Assembly: GCA_034434835.1 (NCBI GenBank)
Contig: DAOTXX010000071.1
Coordinates: 82,885-146,884 of the forward strand
DNA: 64,000 nucleotides
DNA from: JBGLNJ01 sp034434835
GTDB lineage: Bacteria; Chloroflexota; Anaerolineae; Fen-1058
Reading direction: 5' to 3'
Shown: piece after piece, positions 16,252 through 24,705 of the stretch
How the letters are laid out: every line of letters starts with the position of its first letter
Numbering within the stretch: position 1 is the stretch's first letter
Notes under the pieces: model-generated
What the model was told of the DNA's origin: nothing
Database searches by the model: none
What the model saw: the letters and a program-made list of their open reading frames with translations, nothing else
Translations under genes and position numbers: made by a program

Positions 16252-16601
16252 AAGACTGGATGACAATCCGTGAACGCTACATGCGCGATGGCTTGCCCGT
16301 TCGCCTGGGCGGACTGGCGGCGAACCTAAGCCGCATCAAGTCGTTTGCCAGCCACGAGGCGAACCGCGAAGCCGTCGAGAGTTTGATTGACGAGTCCAAA
16401 TATTTCATCGAGTGGACGGCAACAGAGGCTGAGGTGAGCACTGCTGCCGAGTTGGTCGAGTTGCAAGTTCAACTGGCACGCTGGCAGCGCAATTGGGCGC
16501 GCATCTGGGCCGATCCTGCGCAACGTAATCAGGTGGCTGAACAGTCGAGCGCGTGGTCAAAGCGTGTGCTAGAGATGTCGGGATTGTTGCTCACACAGTG
16601 A
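16248..16601 (+). CDS. Small all-helical protein of unknown function
   Basis: 117 residues, rich in Arg, Glu, Ala and Trp, predicted almost entirely helical, with no signal peptide or membrane segment. A conserved-looking patch is NREAVESLIDESKYFIEWTA followed by ELQVQLARWQRNWARIW. I recall similar small proteins in cyanobacteria and Chloroflexota, but no function. The start overlaps a 23-codon frame upstream. It sits in a repeat-rich stretch next to a broken resistance-like gene, so it may belong to an accessory cassette. Confidence 0.6.
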   Translation: MKDWMTIRERYMRDGLPVRLGGLAANLSRIKSFASHEANREAVESLIDESKYFIEWTATEAEVSTAAELVELQVQLARWQRNWARIWADPAQRNQVAEQSSAWSKRVLEMSGLLLTQ

Positions 16602-16949
16602 TGAACACTTGAATCGGGCTGAAGCTGGCTTGAGCCAGCGCCGCTGTGTAGACCGGCGATTCATCGCCAGTCGTCCCTGCGGAAGGACAAGCGCAAGTTT
16701 CTGAGCAGCGAGCCTTCGGCAGGCGAAGCAATCTCTGTGCTCCGATCGCAAAGATTGCTTCGTCGGCCCGCTTCGCGGGCCTCCTCGCAATGACGGCTGA
16801 GTAGTTCCGATTTGGATTTGATTTCTCCCCGATAGGGAGAGGGAGTATGCTCTTTTCCCCATCAGAGAGAAGGGACGGGGATGAGGGTCAGCCCGCTCGC
16901 GCGGCGGCGTAGGATTCATTCACCCGCTGGGAAACGGTTAGCGTGACTT
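16602..16949. other. Repeat-rich intergenic region
   Basis: No gene. It holds a CATTGCGAGG...GAAGCAATCT-type repeat in inverted arrangement (about 16735-16796) that recurs at 53659-53693 and 63928-63967. It also holds copy B (16818-16915) of the repeat found after bfr, including the shared GATGAGGGTCAGCCCGCTCGC end. Confidence 0.65.
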
Positions 16950-17480
16950 GTGGACACGTTGATTGACAAGATTACGGCACTTGCTCAAGCCGACCCGGAC
17001 ATACGCGCCATCATTCTGGAAGGGTCTCTGGCCGTCAATGCCCAGGTTGACGCGCTCTCCGACTACGACATCAACATCTTTGCCATCAACTATGACAAAT
17101 ATCTCGCAGACGATGCCTGGATGAACCAGTTCGGCCCGGTCCTGGTTTATCAAAAAGAGCAGTTTCAATTCTATGACGCTGTCATCCCAACTCGTCTGGT
17201 CGTTTACCAAGACAGACCCAGAATTGATTTTAGCTTCTGGCATCCCGGCCTGCTGACCGAGATCGTCCAGGGAGTCAAGGAGTACACAAGTTACAGAAAC
17301 GGCTATCGCATCTTGGTGGATAAAGACCACATCGCCGAACAACTCCCGCAACCGGCAGGGAATGGATTTCCCATTGCCAGGCCGAATGAACCAGTCGCCG
17401 GTCCACAGTCACCCCAAAGGGTGTTCAACATCTTTGAACGATCACAAACTCGACCTCAACATACAAGGAGCAACCCATGA
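16950..17480 (+). pseudogene. Truncated aminoglycoside 6-adenylyltransferase-like (ANT(6)) gene
   Basis: 176 codons from a GTG. The first about 150 residues match the nucleotidyltransferase domain of ANT(6)/AadE-AadK proteins. The active-site signature reads ILEGSLAVNAQVDALSDYDINIF, followed by RLVVYQDRPRIDFSFW and LVDKDHIAEQLPQP..GFPIARPNE. Intact members are about 280-290 residues and continue with a helical C-terminal domain; here homology stops at RPNE and a short unrelated tail follows. The stop overlaps the start of the formate-channel gene by ATGA. I read this as a gene decapitated at its 3' end by a deletion that joined it to the leader of the next operon. Translation could still occur. 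Resistance activity is unlikely without the C-terminal domain. Confidence 0.7.
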
Positions 17481-18724
17481 GCACCGAATTCTCAATTGAT
17501 GCTTTTCCTCCCGCCAAGATGGCCAGCCGATTGGAAGATGTAGGCGTCACCAAATCAAAGCTCAATGCCTGGACGATGTTTGCCCTCGCCATATTGGCCG
17601 GGGCCTTTATTGGCGTGGGGGCTATTTTTTGCACGACGGTCCTGGCCGGCAGCTCGGCCCTTCCGTATGGAGTCGCCCGGCTGCTGGGCGGTCTGGTCTT
17701 TGCCACAGGCCTGATCCTGGTTGTCGTGGGCGGAGCAGAACTGTTCACCGGCAACAACTTGATCCTGATCGCCTTTGCCAGCGGCAAAGTGACCTTGAGC
17801 GGCCTGCTGCGCAATTGGATCATCGTCTATATCGGCAACTTTGTCGGCTCAGTCGTGACGGCTTACATCATGTTCCTGAGTAAGCAGTATTCATTTGGCA
17901 GCGGCTCGATCGGCTTGACGGCTTTGAACATCGGCCAGGCCAAGACCAGTCTGGACTTTATTCAGGCTGTCGCATTGGGCATCATGTGCAATGCGCTGGT
18001 GTGCATGGCCGTGTGGCTGTGCTTCAGTGCACGCAGCACGACCGACAAGATCCTTTCGATCATCCCGCCCATCTCGGCCTTCGTTGCCGCTGGTTTCGAG
18101 CACAGCATTGCCAACATGTATTTTATCCCGGTCGCGCTATTCATCAAGTACATGGGCGATCCCAAGTTCTTTGAGGCGATCAAAAAGACAGCCGCCGACT
18201 TTCCAGCCCTGACCTGGCCCAACTTTTTCCTGGTGAACCTGCTGCCGGTCACTCTCGGCAATATCATCGGCGGCGGCATCATGGTCGGCCTGGCTTACTG
18301 GTTCATCTACTTGAGGCCGCAAAAGGTGGTGGAAGTCAAGCCCGGCGTTGCGCCCACGCTCCTGGTCGTAGATGACGATCGCGATTTCGTGGATGTCACC
18401 CGCGCGATCCTCACCAAGGCAGGCTACGGCGTCAACTATGCATCCAATGGCGAAGAGGCCTTGAAGATCATGAGGCAGACCAAACCCGATATGGTGCTGC
18501 TCGACGTGATGATGGCGACCCCGCTGGAAGGAGTTGGGGTGGCTCGCCAGATGGCAGCCGATCCTGCGCTCAAGAGTATTCCGATCGTCATGATCTCGAG
18601 CATTGACAGCTCTCAATACCGAAGTGCGCTGCCGGATGATATGCACATACCCATTGACGCCTGGATCAACAAACCGGTAGACCCCGATCATATGCTCAAG
18701 ACGATCAAGCGTTTTCTACGCTGA
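17477..18724 (+). CDS. Formate/nitrite-family channel fused to a response-regulator receiver
   Basis: 415 residues in two parts. Residues about 20-282 are a FNT-family channel (FocA type) with six hydrophobic segments, the signature ALGIMCNALVCMAVW (167-180) and the gating histidine in GFEHSIANMYFIP (H209, the same number as in FocA). Residues 293-415 are a complete receiver: D299-D300-D301, phospho-acceptor D343 in LLDVMM, S374/S375 region and K399 in NKPVDPD. FNT proteins normally end after the sixth helix in the cytoplasm, so the receiver would be cytosolic. AAGGAG precedes the ATG by 7 nt. Nearby genes encode a histidine kinase and a formate dehydrogenase, so formate is the probable substrate. 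Phosphorylation-controlled transport is an inference. There is no frameshift: one uninterrupted frame joins the domains. Confidence 0.92.
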   Translation: MSTEFSIDAFPPAKMASRLEDVGVTKSKLNAWTMFALAILAGAFIGVGAIFCTTVLAGSSALPYGVARLLGGLVFATGLILVVVGGAELFTGNNLILIAFASGKVTLSGLLRNWIIVYIGNFVGSVVTAYIMFLSKQYSFGSGSIGLTALNIGQAKTSLDFIQAVALGIMCNALVCMAVWLCFSARSTTDKILSIIPPISAFVAAGFEHSIANMYFIPVALFIKYMGDPKFFEAIKKTAADFPALTWPNFFLVNLLPVTLGNIIGGGIMVGLAYWFIYLRPQKVVEVKPGVAPTLLVVDDDRDFVDVTRAILTKAGYGVNYASNGEEALKIMRQTKPDMVLLDVMMATPLEGVGVARQMAADPALKSIPIVMISSIDSSQYRSALPDDMHIPIDAWINKPVDPDHMLKTIKRFLR

Positions 18725-18841
18725 GTCCTCAATGCTTGGCCGGGGGTACGTTCGGCCAGTTGCCGACATGCAGTGCGCCCCATCAGCCAAATCGAGGCCA
18801 GCATGGCTCACCCATAGGGCGACCGCCCAGGGGCAAAAAAC

Positions 18842-20044
18842 ATGAGCGCTCAAGGGCGCATCCTGGTCATTGACGGTGAATCAGGTCTCCGAGAGGCATG
18901 TCGCCAGGCATTGGAGCCGGCAGGCTATGTCGTCGAGACAGCCGCCACAGGCCATGAGGGGATGCATCAGATCCGCGCGGGGCAATTTGACCTTGTCCTG
19001 CTCGGCTCGGCAATGCCGGACGCGAGCAGCACTGACCTTCTCTCCCTGGTCCATGAGCACGACCCGGATATGGTGTGTATCGTCATGGTCCGCCACGTGA
19101 CAGTGGAGCAGGCAATTCAGGCCATCCGGGCCGGAGCGCACGATCTCATATCCGAACCTTTCACTGCCGGCCTGTTAGTGACGACCGTTGGACAGGGGCT
19201 GGAGAAGCGACGGCTTGCGCTGGGAAACAAGAGACGCCAGAGCACTGAGCAAGAGGCAGCCGAATTGGCTCGCGCCAGAGCGGAAATGGAGCGCCTGGAA
19301 AGGTTCAAGGCAGCTTTCATCCGAGTGGCGGCGCACCAGTTGCGCTCCCCTGTCACAGCCATTCAGAGCCTGCTGACTACTCTGATCAAAGGATACGCCT
19401 CTCCTGAACAGCAGCAAGATTTTCTCCAGCGCGCCCTGGATCGCTCCCAAGACCTGTTGAATATGGTGAACGACCTGGTGAGTCTGGCAACAGTCAGGGC
19501 CGAACAAGAGATCAAGCGACGAGAGATTCTGTCTTTGGCCGATGTTTTGAATCAAGTCTTGCCTTCGCTCCAGGCTAAAGCCGAGGAGAAAAAGATCGCC
19601 TGTACCGTGGAGATTTGCGCACCCGTCAAGGTCAAGGCCCATCCCGACCAGATGTCACAGTTGTGGATCAACCTGATATCTAACGCTATCGAATACACCC
19701 CACCCGGTGGGCAGGTGCGGATCAGGCTGGAGATGAGCGATCGGTGGGCTGTGGGGACAGTCGAGGATACCGGGATTGGCATCGCCGCCGAACATCAGTC
19801 GCAGATCTTTGAAGAGTTCTATCGAGCACCCCAGGCCAAACAGATGAAACCCCGAGGAACTGGACTGGGCTTGCCGCTGGTCAAGCAGATCGTAGAAGGG
19901 CACAATGGGATCATCGAGGTGGAGTCAGCCCCAGGGAAGGGAAGCCGGTTCACCTTTCGTCTTCCTCTGGCAGCCCTCCCATCGGACCAGGGCCCCGGTT
20001 CTTTCCAGAAAGGAACCTATGAAAACATCTCATCAACCCCCTGA
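18842..20044 (+). CDS. Histidine kinase with N-terminal degenerate receiver
   Basis: 400 residues, no membrane segment, so a cytosolic sensor. Residues 5-122 have a receiver fold, but the phospho-acceptor is replaced by glycine (G55 in LVLLGSAMP), the pocket reads D11-G12-E13, and the conserved lysine is glutamate (E105 in SEPF). It therefore cannot be phosphorylated in the usual way. A coiled coil (131-158) leads to the HisKA box AAHQLRSPVTAI with H165. The ATPase domain has the N box NLISNAIEYTP, G1 DTGIGI and G2 GTGLGL, so the kinase part looks active. Its 3' end overlaps the next gene by 26 nt, tying its expression to the formate dehydrogenase. Likely partners are the receivers at 12.8 and 18.3 kb. 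Confidence 0.9.
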   Translation: MSAQGRILVIDGESGLREACRQALEPAGYVVETAATGHEGMHQIRAGQFDLVLLGSAMPDASSTDLLSLVHEHDPDMVCIVMVRHVTVEQAIQAIRAGAHDLISEPFTAGLLVTTVGQGLEKRRLALGNKRRQSTEQEAAELARARAEMERLERFKAAFIRVAAHQLRSPVTAIQSLLTTLIKGYASPEQQQDFLQRALDRSQDLLNMVNDLVSLATVRAEQEIKRREILSLADVLNQVLPSLQAKAEEKKIACTVEICAPVKVKAHPDQMSQLWINLISNAIEYTPPGGQVRIRLEMSDRWAVGTVEDTGIGIAAEHQSQIFEEFYRAPQAKQMKPRGTGLGLPLVKQIVEGHNGIIEVESAPGKGSRFTFRLPLAALPSDQGPGSFQKGTYENISSTP

Positions 20045-21785
20045 GCAGGTTGTCTCTGAAATTCTCTCGCACTTTCCGCAGGAGCGGACCGAGCTGTTGC
20101 CTGCATTGGACGAGCTGAACAGTCGGCTAGGTTATCTTGATCGCGAAACCATCGAGTCCGTTGCCCGACATTTTGGCGTGCCGCCCCATGCCGCGTACGG
20201 CGCGGCGACGTTCTATTCGATGTGGAACGTTGCTCCCCAGCCGCCGGAGGTCGTGCATCTATGCGACGACGGCCCCTGCCACGCGATGGGCGCGGCGGGC
20301 GTGCGCCGTGCGCTGGAAAAGGCCGGCGTCGAGGTCAGGCGCACCAGTTGCATCGGCCAATGCGGCTGCGGCCCGGTGGTCGTGACCGACGATGGCGTGC
20401 TGTACCGCCACGTCACTCCGCGCAGCATCCGCGCCATCCTGGATGGCAAGCCGCCCCAGCCCTTTTCGCTCACCGACGAGATCGTGAGCATTGCGCTGGA
20501 CGACCTGTCACATTCGCTGATGCGCAACGTCGGCAAAATCAACCCCGAGTCGCTGCCCGATGCCATCAATGCAGGCGCGTACCAGGCACTCCAAAAGGCC
20601 CTGGCGATGACATCCGAGCAAGTCATCAATGAATTCGTCAATTCGGGCCTGCAAGGGCGCGGCGGCGCGGGTTTTCCGGCCGGCCTCAAGATGCGCTTTA
20701 CGGCCGGCGGCGCCAAGACCACCGGGGGCATCGCTTACGTCGTGTGCAACGCCGATGAATCCGAGCCGGGCACCTTCAAAGACCGCCTCTTGATCGCAGG
20801 CGACCCGCACCAGTTGATCGAGGCGATGGCGATCGCCGGGTACGCCATCGGCGCGCACGAAGGTTACATCTACATTCGCGGCGAATACATTGAGCAGGCC
20901 GGGCTGCTGCGACGCTCGATTCAGGCAGCAGAGCAGGCCGGCTACCTGGGCCACAACATTCTGGGCCGCGGGTTCGATTTCCACATCCATTTGCATCGCG
21001 GCGCGGGCGCGTACATTTGCGGCGAAGAAACCGCGCTGATCGAAAGTCTAGAGGGCAAGCGCGGCGAGCCTCGCCTGCGCCCTCCTTATCCCACGACTCA
21101 TGGCGTGTTCGCCAAAGCCACCCTCGTCAACAACGTCGAGACATTGTATAACTTGCCGGGCATCATCACGCACGGCGCAGCCTGGTACAGGCAGGTTGGC
21201 ACTGAACAAGCGCCCGGCACCAAGCTCTACCCGATCTCGGGCCATGTCAAGCGGACGGGCTGCCTGGAAGCGCCGCTGGGCAAGTTTACATTGCGGCAGT
21301 TGATCAAAGGGCCAGCCGGCGGTCTGCGCAGCAAAGCCCGGTTCAAAGCCTGCCATTTAGGTGGCGCGGCTGGCGCGATCGTCGGGTCTGAATTCCTGGA
21401 CGTGCCGCTGGATTTCGGATCGTGCATGGCGGCCGGGGCGATGCTGGGCGCAGGTGACATTGTGGTGCTGGACGCCGAAACGTGCATCGTGGATTACGTG
21501 CGCTCGGTGGCGGACTTTTTCCGCGCCGAGTCGTGCGGCAAATGTACCCCCTGCCGCGTCGGCACGGAGCGGCAAATCCAAATCCTCAACGATCTGGTTG
21601 CCGGGCGAGGCACGGCTGGGCAATTGGACGAATTGGCGCGCTGGGGTGAGCACATGACAGACAGCTCTTTTTGTGGACTGGGCCAGACGGCCGCGACGGC
21701 GGTCCTGTCGGCGCTCAAGCTGTTCCGCAAAGAATTCGCGGCGCACACCAAGGGCAAATGTCCCGCCGGAGCATGCGCGCTATAG
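20019..21785 (+). CDS. Fused NuoE-NuoF NADH-dehydrogenase subunit of formate dehydrogenase
   Basis: 588 residues. Residues 1-160 are NuoE-like, a thioredoxin fold with [2Fe-2S] ligands in CDDGPC and CIGQCGCG. From about 165 the protein is NuoF-like: NADH site GRGGAGFPAGLKM, FMN site CNADESEPGTFKDR, GAGAYICGEETALIESLEG, and the [4Fe-4S] motif ESCGKCTPCRVG with the distant FCGLGQ. The fusion of the two subunits is seen in some NAD-linked formate dehydrogenases and hydrogenases. The ATG at 20019 has AGAAAGG upstream and matches the NuoE start; longer in-frame starts lie inside the kinase gene. With the next gene it should form a soluble NAD(H)-dependent formate dehydrogenase. Confidence 0.93.
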   Translation: MKTSHQPPEQVVSEILSHFPQERTELLPALDELNSRLGYLDRETIESVARHFGVPPHAAYGAATFYSMWNVAPQPPEVVHLCDDGPCHAMGAAGVRRALEKAGVEVRRTSCIGQCGCGPVVVTDDGVLYRHVTPRSIRAILDGKPPQPFSLTDEIVSIALDDLSHSLMRNVGKINPESLPDAINAGAYQALQKALAMTSEQVINEFVNSGLQGRGGAGFPAGLKMRFTAGGAKTTGGIAYVVCNADESEPGTFKDRLLIAGDPHQLIEAMAIAGYAIGAHEGYIYIRGEYIEQAGLLRRSIQAAEQAGYLGHNILGRGFDFHIHLHRGAGAYICGEETALIESLEGKRGEPRLRPPYPTTHGVFAKATLVNNVETLYNLPGIITHGAAWYRQVGTEQAPGTKLYPISGHVKRTGCLEAPLGKFTLRQLIKGPAGGLRSKARFKACHLGGAAGAIVGSEFLDVPLDFGSCMAAGAMLGAGDIVVLDAETCIVDYVRSVADFFRAESCGKCTPCRVGTERQIQILNDLVAGRGTAGQLDELARWGEHMTDSSFCGLGQTAATAVLSALKLFRKEFAAHTKGKCPAGACAL

Positions 21786-21873
21786 CCAATCAGTACTTGT
21801 TTACCGCCTATGGCTGAGAGTCTTGAGTCGCTGCAAAACCAGACGGCTACAAGACGACTGGCAGGAGAACAAT

Positions 21874-24678
21874 ATGGGAAAACCAGTCAACGTGACGATA
21901 GATGGCAAAACGATCCAGGCGGAAGAAGGCCAGCCCATCCTCCAAGTAGCGCAGGCGGCGGGCCTTCGCATCCCCACGCTGTGCTATCACCGCGACCTGA
22001 CGCCGACCGGCAACTGTCGCATCTGCGTGGTCGAGGTCGAAAAGCAGCGTTTTCTGCAAGCCGCGTGCGTCTTTCCCGTCGCAGAGGGGATGGTCGTGCA
22101 CACGCACAGCGAGCGCGTGATCCGATCGCGCCAGCGGACGCTGGAGCTAATGCTGGCGAATCACCCGCAGGATTGTCTCGTCTGCGACCTGAGCGGAGAC
22201 TGCGAGCTTCAAGACCTGGCCTATGAATACCAGGTGAGCGTGCCCGAATGGGGTGCCAAAGGGACGCGCTACAAGACCGATAGCGACCCGAATCCGTTCG
22301 TCCGGGTGGATTTCAACAAGTGCATTCTGTGTCGGCGGTGTGTGTTGGCTTGCGCCGAGATTCAAGGCCGCGACGTGTGGGGCGTAGCCTATCGAGGTTT
22401 CGAAGAGCAGATCGTCGCGGGCGCTGGCGTGACGATGCTCGAAGCGCGCTGCGAATCCTGCGGCCAGTGCGCCGCTTACTGCCCCACCGGCGCGCTCAGC
22501 GATAAAATGTCGCATGGCCTGGGCCGGGCACACCAGATCAAAAAAGTCACCACAACCTGCACGTACTGCGGCGTGGGCTGCCAGTTCGACTTGAATGTGA
22601 AAAATGGTCGCGTCATCCGCGTCACCTCGAACCCGAACGCGCCGGTCAATGGGATGGCACTGTGCGTCAAGGGCCGCTACGGGTACGACTTTATTCACCA
22701 TCCTGACCGCCTGCTGAAACCGCGAGTCCGCAGATACCTCCTTGAAGATGGGATCAAGCCCCCAATCCGCGATCCGCAATCCGCAACACAAAATCCAAAA
22801 TGGGACTGGGTGGAGGTAGATTGGGATACCGCGCTTGACCTTGTGGCAAAAAAGCTCCGCACGATGCGCGACACGTTTGGCGGCGACAGCATCGGCGTGC
22901 TGACTTCGGCCAAATGCACGAACGAAGAAAACTATCTCATGAACAAACTGGCGCGGCAGGTGCTGGGGACGAACAACATTGACCACTGCGCCCGTCTTTG
23001 ACACAGCAGCACGGTGGTCGGTCTGGCCACATCGTTCGGTTCGGGCGCGATGTCGAACTCGATGAAGGATGTTGCGGAGCAAGCTGCTGCAATGTTGGTC
23101 ATCGGGTCCAACACGACGGAACAGCACCCGGTCTTTGGCACCATGATCCGTCGGGCGGTCAGGACGCGGGGCGTCAAGCTGGTGGTAGCCGATCCGCGCA
23201 AGATTGACCTGACCGAGTTTGCAGTCTTGCACCTGCAACACAAGCCGGGCACAGATGTTGCGCTGATCAATGGCTTGATGAACATCATCCTCGAAAAAGG
23301 CTGGGAGGACAAGGCGTTCATCGCCGGGCGCACCGAAGGCTTTGAAGAGTTCAAAGCGGTCGTCGAGCAATACACGCCGGACAGGGTCTCGGACATCACG
23401 GGCATTCCGGTCGAGCAGCTCTATCAGGCCGCCGAGATTCTGGCGACCCCTGCGGGCAAGCCGATGGCTGTGATTTGGGCGATGGGCATCACGCAGCATA
23501 TCGTCGGTGTGCGCAACGTGATGAGCCTGGCGAACCTGCAAATGCTGCTGGGCAACATGGGCATCCCCGGCGGCGGCGTCAACCCGCTGCGCGGACAGAA
23601 CAATGTGCAAGGCGCGTGCGACATGGGCGGATTGCCCAATGTCTATCCGGCCTATCAACCGGTGACGAGCGAGGAAGCGCGCAAGAAATTCGAGGCTGCA
23701 TGGGGCGCGCCGATGCCTGACAAGATTGGCATGACGGTCACCGAGATGATCCCCAGCATCCCGGAGGGCAAAATCAAGGCGCTGTATATCCTGGGCGAAG
23801 ACCCGGTGATGAGCGATCCGGATTCGAACCACGCCCGGCATTGCCTCGAGCAGTGCGAATTCATTGTACTGCAAGAGATCTTTCCATCCGAAACTTCGCC
23901 CTATGCCGATGTGCTCTTGCCCGGCGCGTCGTTTGCCGAAAAGACAGGCACTTTCACCAACACCGAGCGGCGCATCCAACTGGTGCGCAAGGCAATCGAA
24001 CCGCCCGGCGAGGCGCGCGAGGACTGGCGCATCATCGCTGACATCGCCCGGCGCATCGAAAAGCGTCCGCAGGTGACCGAAGGGACGGCTCGCTACGCAG
24101 ACTGGAATTACATCGGCCCGGCGCAAATCATGGCCGAGATCGCTGCGCTGGCGCCGAGCTATGCCGGCGTCAGCCACGAGCGACTCGAACGCGGCGAGAC
24201 GTTCCAGTGGCCGGTCAAAGATGCCACGCACCCCGGCACACCGATCCTGCACGTCGGCAAGTTTGCGCGCGGGCTGGGCAAGTTCGCACCCATCGAACAC
24301 ATCCCGCCGGCCGAATTGCCCGATGACGAATATCCGATGGTGCTCAACACAGGCCGCGTGTTGTATCACTGGCACGGCGGGGAGATGACTCGCCGCGCCC
24401 AGGGTCTGCTCGAGATCTATCCCGCGCCGCTCATCGAGGTGAACAAAGAGGACGCGGCCAGACTGGGCCTGAATGGCCACAAGCGGGTGCGGGTCACTTC
24501 GCGGCGCGGCAGCATCGAAGCTGAAGCGTGGGTGACCGATCGCGTCCCGCCCGGCATGGTCTTTGCCAACTTTCATTTCCCGGCCGCGGCGGCCAACGAG
24601 TTGACCATCGCCGCGCTCGATCCGGTCGCCAAGATTCCCGAGTACAAAGTGTGCGCGGTCAAAGTGGAGCTGGCCTGA
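21874..24678 (+). CDS. fdhA: Selenocysteine formate dehydrogenase, catalytic subunit with NuoG-like N-terminus
   Basis: 934 residues if the in-frame TGA at 22999-23001 is read as selenocysteine (Sec376). Known FdhF/FdhA enzymes have Sec or Cys at exactly this place; the context DHCARL-U-HSSTVVGL aligns with the E. coli FdhF active site CARV-U-HGPSVAGL. A SECIS hairpin follows. The N-terminus carries a [2Fe-2S] site (C37, C48, C51, C65), a His-Cys3 [4Fe-4S] site (H97, C101, C104, C110), two ferredoxin-like clusters (CILCRRCVLAC; CESCGQCAAYC) and the Mo/W-enzyme cluster CTYCGVGC. The bis-MGD domain and C-terminal beta-barrel end at 24678. AGGAG precedes the ATG. There is no Tat signal, so it is cytosolic. 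An extra stretch of about 14 residues (297-310) is encoded by a heptamer repeat. It converts formate to CO2 with NAD via the upstream subunit, reversibly. Confidence 0.93.
22762..22803. repeat. Heptameric tandem repeat inside fdhA
   Basis: Six 7-bp units (CCAATCC and GCAATCC-type, then AAAATCC-type) lie in frame inside fdhA between RRYLLEDGIKP and the conserved WVEVDWDTALDLVA. The length of 42 bp is a multiple of both 7 and 3, so the frame is kept. Confidence 0.75.
22999..23030 (+). promoter_or_regulatory. Sec UGA codon with bacterial SECIS hairpin
   Basis: TGA at 22999-23001 is followed by 12 nt and then a perfect 6-bp stem GUGGUC (23014-23019) / GGCCAC (23025-23030), closing the loop GGUCU. 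The E. coli fdhF SECIS has the same GGUCU loop, and its distance from UGA is also 18 nt. The whole fits SelB recognition. Confidence 0.88.
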
Positions 24679-24705
24679 CAAGGTGACACGGTGACCAGGT
24701 GACAT
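24679..24705. repeat. Short octameric repeat before the Gam-like gene
   Basis: Three 8-bp units of the type (A/C)GGTGAC(A/C) fill the gap between fdhA and the next ATG. They replace a normal ribosome site, although GGTGA itself may serve as one. Confidence 0.5.

Noticed and set aside
22999..23001. The TGA in fdhA as a nonsense mutation splitting the gene in two
   Set aside because: Its position matches the selenocysteine of FdhF exactly and a SECIS hairpin with identical loop and spacing follows, so recoding is far more likely.
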